Shown here: positions 62,861-64,000 of the stretch, one piece after another
How the letters are laid out: every line of letters starts with the position of its first letter
Position numbering within the stretch: the first letter of the stretch is position 1
Assembly (NCBI RefSeq): GCF_009905545.1
Contig: NZ_JAAALB010000010.1
Span: forward strand, 62,001-126,000
Direction of reading: 5' to 3'
DNA length: 64,000 bases
Source of the DNA: Cellulophaga sp. BC115SP
Lineage (GTDB): Bacteria > Bacteroidota > Bacteroidia > Cytophagales > Spirosomataceae
Position numbers and translations under genes: made by a program
Notes under the pieces: model-generated
The model's database searches: none
What the model was told of the DNA's origin: nothing
The model's input: the letters and a program-made list of their open reading frames with translations, nothing else

Positions 62861-62892
62861 AAAGAGAGTAATCATTGCTGATTACTCTCTTT
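62861..62892 (-). terminator. Terminator after the tRNA genes
   Basis: A perfect 14-bp stem AAAGAGAGTAATCA (62861-62874) pairs with 62879-62892 around the loop TTGC, six bases beyond the CCA end of tRNA-Leu. A T-rich stretch follows on the minus strand. Confidence 0.85.
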
Positions 62893-62897
62893 AGAAG

Positions 62898-62986
62898 TGG
62901 TACCGGGGACGGGAATCGAACCCGTACGAGCGTTGCGGCTCACAGGATTTTAAGTCCTGCGTGTCTACCAGTTCCACCACCCTGGC
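62898..62986 (-). tRNA. tRNA-Leu (anticodon UAA)
   Basis: The minus strand folds as an 89-base type II tRNA including the encoded CCA. The acceptor arm is GCCAGGG/CCCCGGT (one wobble, one mismatch), the D-loop region TGGTAGACAC, the anticodon stem CAGGA/TCCTG around CTTAAAA (anticodon TAA), a long variable arm (GAGCCGCAACGCTC) and T-arm ACGGGTTCGATTCCCGT. Confidence 0.93.
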
Positions 62987-63017
62987 TTCAGTCAATTTAC
63001 ACTGACCTACTAAACTT

Positions 63018-63042
63018 AAAAAGCACCAGATTGGTGCTTTAA
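63018..63042 (-). terminator. Short hairpin between tRNA-Gly and tRNA-Leu
   Basis: AAAGCACCA (63020-63028) pairs with TGGTGCTTT (63032-63040), 9 bp with a 3-base loop, and T's follow on the minus strand. It could be a terminator or a processing hairpin between the two tRNAs. Confidence 0.6.
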
Positions 63043-63044
63043 AG

Positions 63045-63120
63045 TGGAGCGAAAGACGGGGTTCGAACCCGCGACCTCAACCTTGGCAAGGTTGCGCTCT
63101 ACCAGCTGAGCTACTTTCGC
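63045..63120 (-). tRNA. tRNA-Gly (anticodon GCC)
   Basis: The 76-base minus-strand cloverleaf, including CCA, has acceptor GCGAAAG/CTTTCGC, D-arm GCTCAGCTGGTAGAGC, anticodon stem CAACC/GGTTG around TTGCCAA (anticodon GCC) and T-arm GCGGGTTCGAACCCCG. Confidence 0.96.
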
Positions 63121-63291
63121 ATTTTCTTTTTGTTATCAGCGTTACTTTGTCGCTGAATTGTGATGCAAAATTAGGGGGTATAATTTTACTATGCAAGTGT
63201 TTGATGAAAAAAAATTTAACTTTTTTTTAAATTATTTGGTAATGTTTCCGTAATTTACTGATTATCATTTTCTTGTAAAATCACTAATTTG

Positions 63292-64000
63292 TTAACTTTT
63301 TTTCAAAAAAATCAAGATAAAAAAGGCATTTAAGCAAATTCCACCCAAAAAATTCAAAATCATGGTATTTTTGAAGTTTGCAAATGCTTCATTTTTCAAA
63401 ACTTTCATGAACCATAAGTTGAAAAAAAGTAAAACTGGAGACAAAATCAGTAAATAAATAAGAAAAATAGGAAGTCCAAAAATCATTTTTCCCACAAAAA
63501 AGAAATAAAAGCCAATCGTAACTAAGGAAAAAATCCCTGCTGTAAATAAAAATGTTCCTCTAATTCCTAAAAGTCTACTTATCGTCAAATCTCCGCGTTT
63601 TGCGTCTTCTTCATGCTGATACACTTGTGTCATCGGATAAAACCCTAAAAGATTACAAGTACTCAATACTGCTGGCAAAAGGTTATTTGAAGAAAATAAT
63701 TCTGACCAAGTCAATTGCCCGACGGATTGCAATACTAATAAATAGGTAAATCCTCCTTGAAAGACACCGACTGTCAACCAACTAATTATTGGATATTTTT
63801 TCAAACGAACTTTATCATAAGAATAAGCTTTGGAGACTGTGCTGTACAACAATAAGCCCAGTGCTAAAATCCAAGAATCGAAAACCCAAGCTAAAATAAA
63901 GGCTGCAATATCAAGGCTCCAAGCGGTATAATACAAGCCCTTGGTTACTGGCGGGGGATTTTCTAATCCACCAATAGAGGACTCGTCTTTATCATAAAAA
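63292..64000 (-). CDS. UbiA-family prenyltransferase (N-terminus cut by window edge)
   Basis: The frame stays open from 63292 to the last bases of the window (63999), giving 235 residues. The TTG-initiated internal start at 63936 is not the true start. The partial aspartate-rich motif YDKDESSIGGLENPP at the cut end matches the tail of the first UbiA Asp-motif, and YQHEEDAKRGDLTISRLLG is the second Asp-rich motif. About seven membrane helices are seen. UbiA enzymes attach isoprenoid chains to aromatic or other acceptors (menaquinone, heme, chlorophyll-type); the acceptor cannot be told. Confidence 0.85.
   Translation of the reverse strand, partial: FYDKDESSIGGLENPPPVTKGLYYTAWSLDIAAFILAWVFDSWILALGLLLYSTVSKAYSYDKVRLKKYPIISWLTVGVFQGGFTYLLVLQSVGQLTWSELFSSNNLLPAVLSTCNLLGFYPMTQVYQHEEDAKRGDLTISRLLGIRGTFLFTAGIFSLVTIGFYFFFVGKMIFGLPIFLIYLLILSPVLLFFNLWFMKVLKNEAFANFKNTMILNFLGGICLNAFFILIFLKKS

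Noticed and set aside
62728-62893. Plus-strand open stretch reading VVAASVFGLSINYIFRKYFS, faintly like an AraC C-terminal helix
   Set aside because: It has no start codon, follows an in-frame stop and ends within the tRNA terminator. Similarity is only a few residues.

Overview
The window is a contiguous chromosomal segment of a Bacteroidota bacterium, most likely order Cytophagales. The evidence is Bacteroidota-specific families (DUF4292, DUF4296, a Bat-type VWA operon, a CzcA-TolC fusion), recurrent TAnnTTTG promoter elements (four exact TATCTTTG copies upstream of genes), a CrtZ-type carotenoid hydroxylase, and a moderately AT-rich base composition. I cannot name the genus. Both ends are cut through genes: a dihydrodipicolinate-synthase-family gene on the left and a UbiA-type prenyltransferase on the right.

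Layout. 0-10 kb: AraC regulator divergent from the DapA-family gene, a COG0523 GTPase, smpB, a Skp/OmpH-like lipoprotein, penicillin acylase with a small membrane protein, GDPD, ispE and a heme-copper oxidase subunit III-like protein. 10-17.3 kb: a heavy-metal RND efflux locus (short secreted His-containing protein, CzcA-TolC fusion, CusB-type adaptor). 17.3-20 kb: a 65-bp cluster of five DnaA-box-like nonamers, then a two-gene ATPase plus HNH nuclease module resembling Septu (PtuA/PtuB). 20-35.6 kb: housekeeping genes (valS, crtZ, lipB, YraN, a methyltransferase, fcl, a keto-glutarate-semialdehyde-dehydrogenase-like ALDH, hemJ, a dolichol-phosphate-mannose-synthase-like glycosyltransferase). 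35.8-41.6 kb: a Bat-like operon and a SNF2 helicase. 43.6-49.6 kb: hpt, serS, a second ATPase plus DUF4435/TOPRIM pair resembling PARIS (AriA/AriB) placed between lysC and serS, then lysC and ribH. 49.7-58.6 kb: envelope genes (TPR proteins, EnvC-like factor, DUF4292 lipoprotein, NeuD-type acetyltransferase, M14 peptidase, CLC transporter). 58.7-64 kb: AraC, YceI and pirin on the plus strand, then kdsC with a DUF2520 gene, tRNA-Leu(UAA), tRNA-Gly(GCC) and the prenyltransferase.

The accessory interest lies in the two compact ATPase/nuclease pairs. Both are AT-rich by eye compared with neighbouring synthetase genes, and both are wedged against aminoacyl-tRNA synthetase genes; the PARIS-like pair is probably co-transcribed with serS. 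A second theme is intergenic: several families of dispersed, degenerate, word-like repeats that usually fold into long imperfect hairpins (3.2, 10, 11, 23.4-25.1, 30.8, 33.7 and 44.2 kb). Some sit between convergent genes and probably act as bidirectional terminators, and some enclose a perfect intrinsic terminator. I see no CRISPR array, complete insertion sequence, prophage or rRNA operon.
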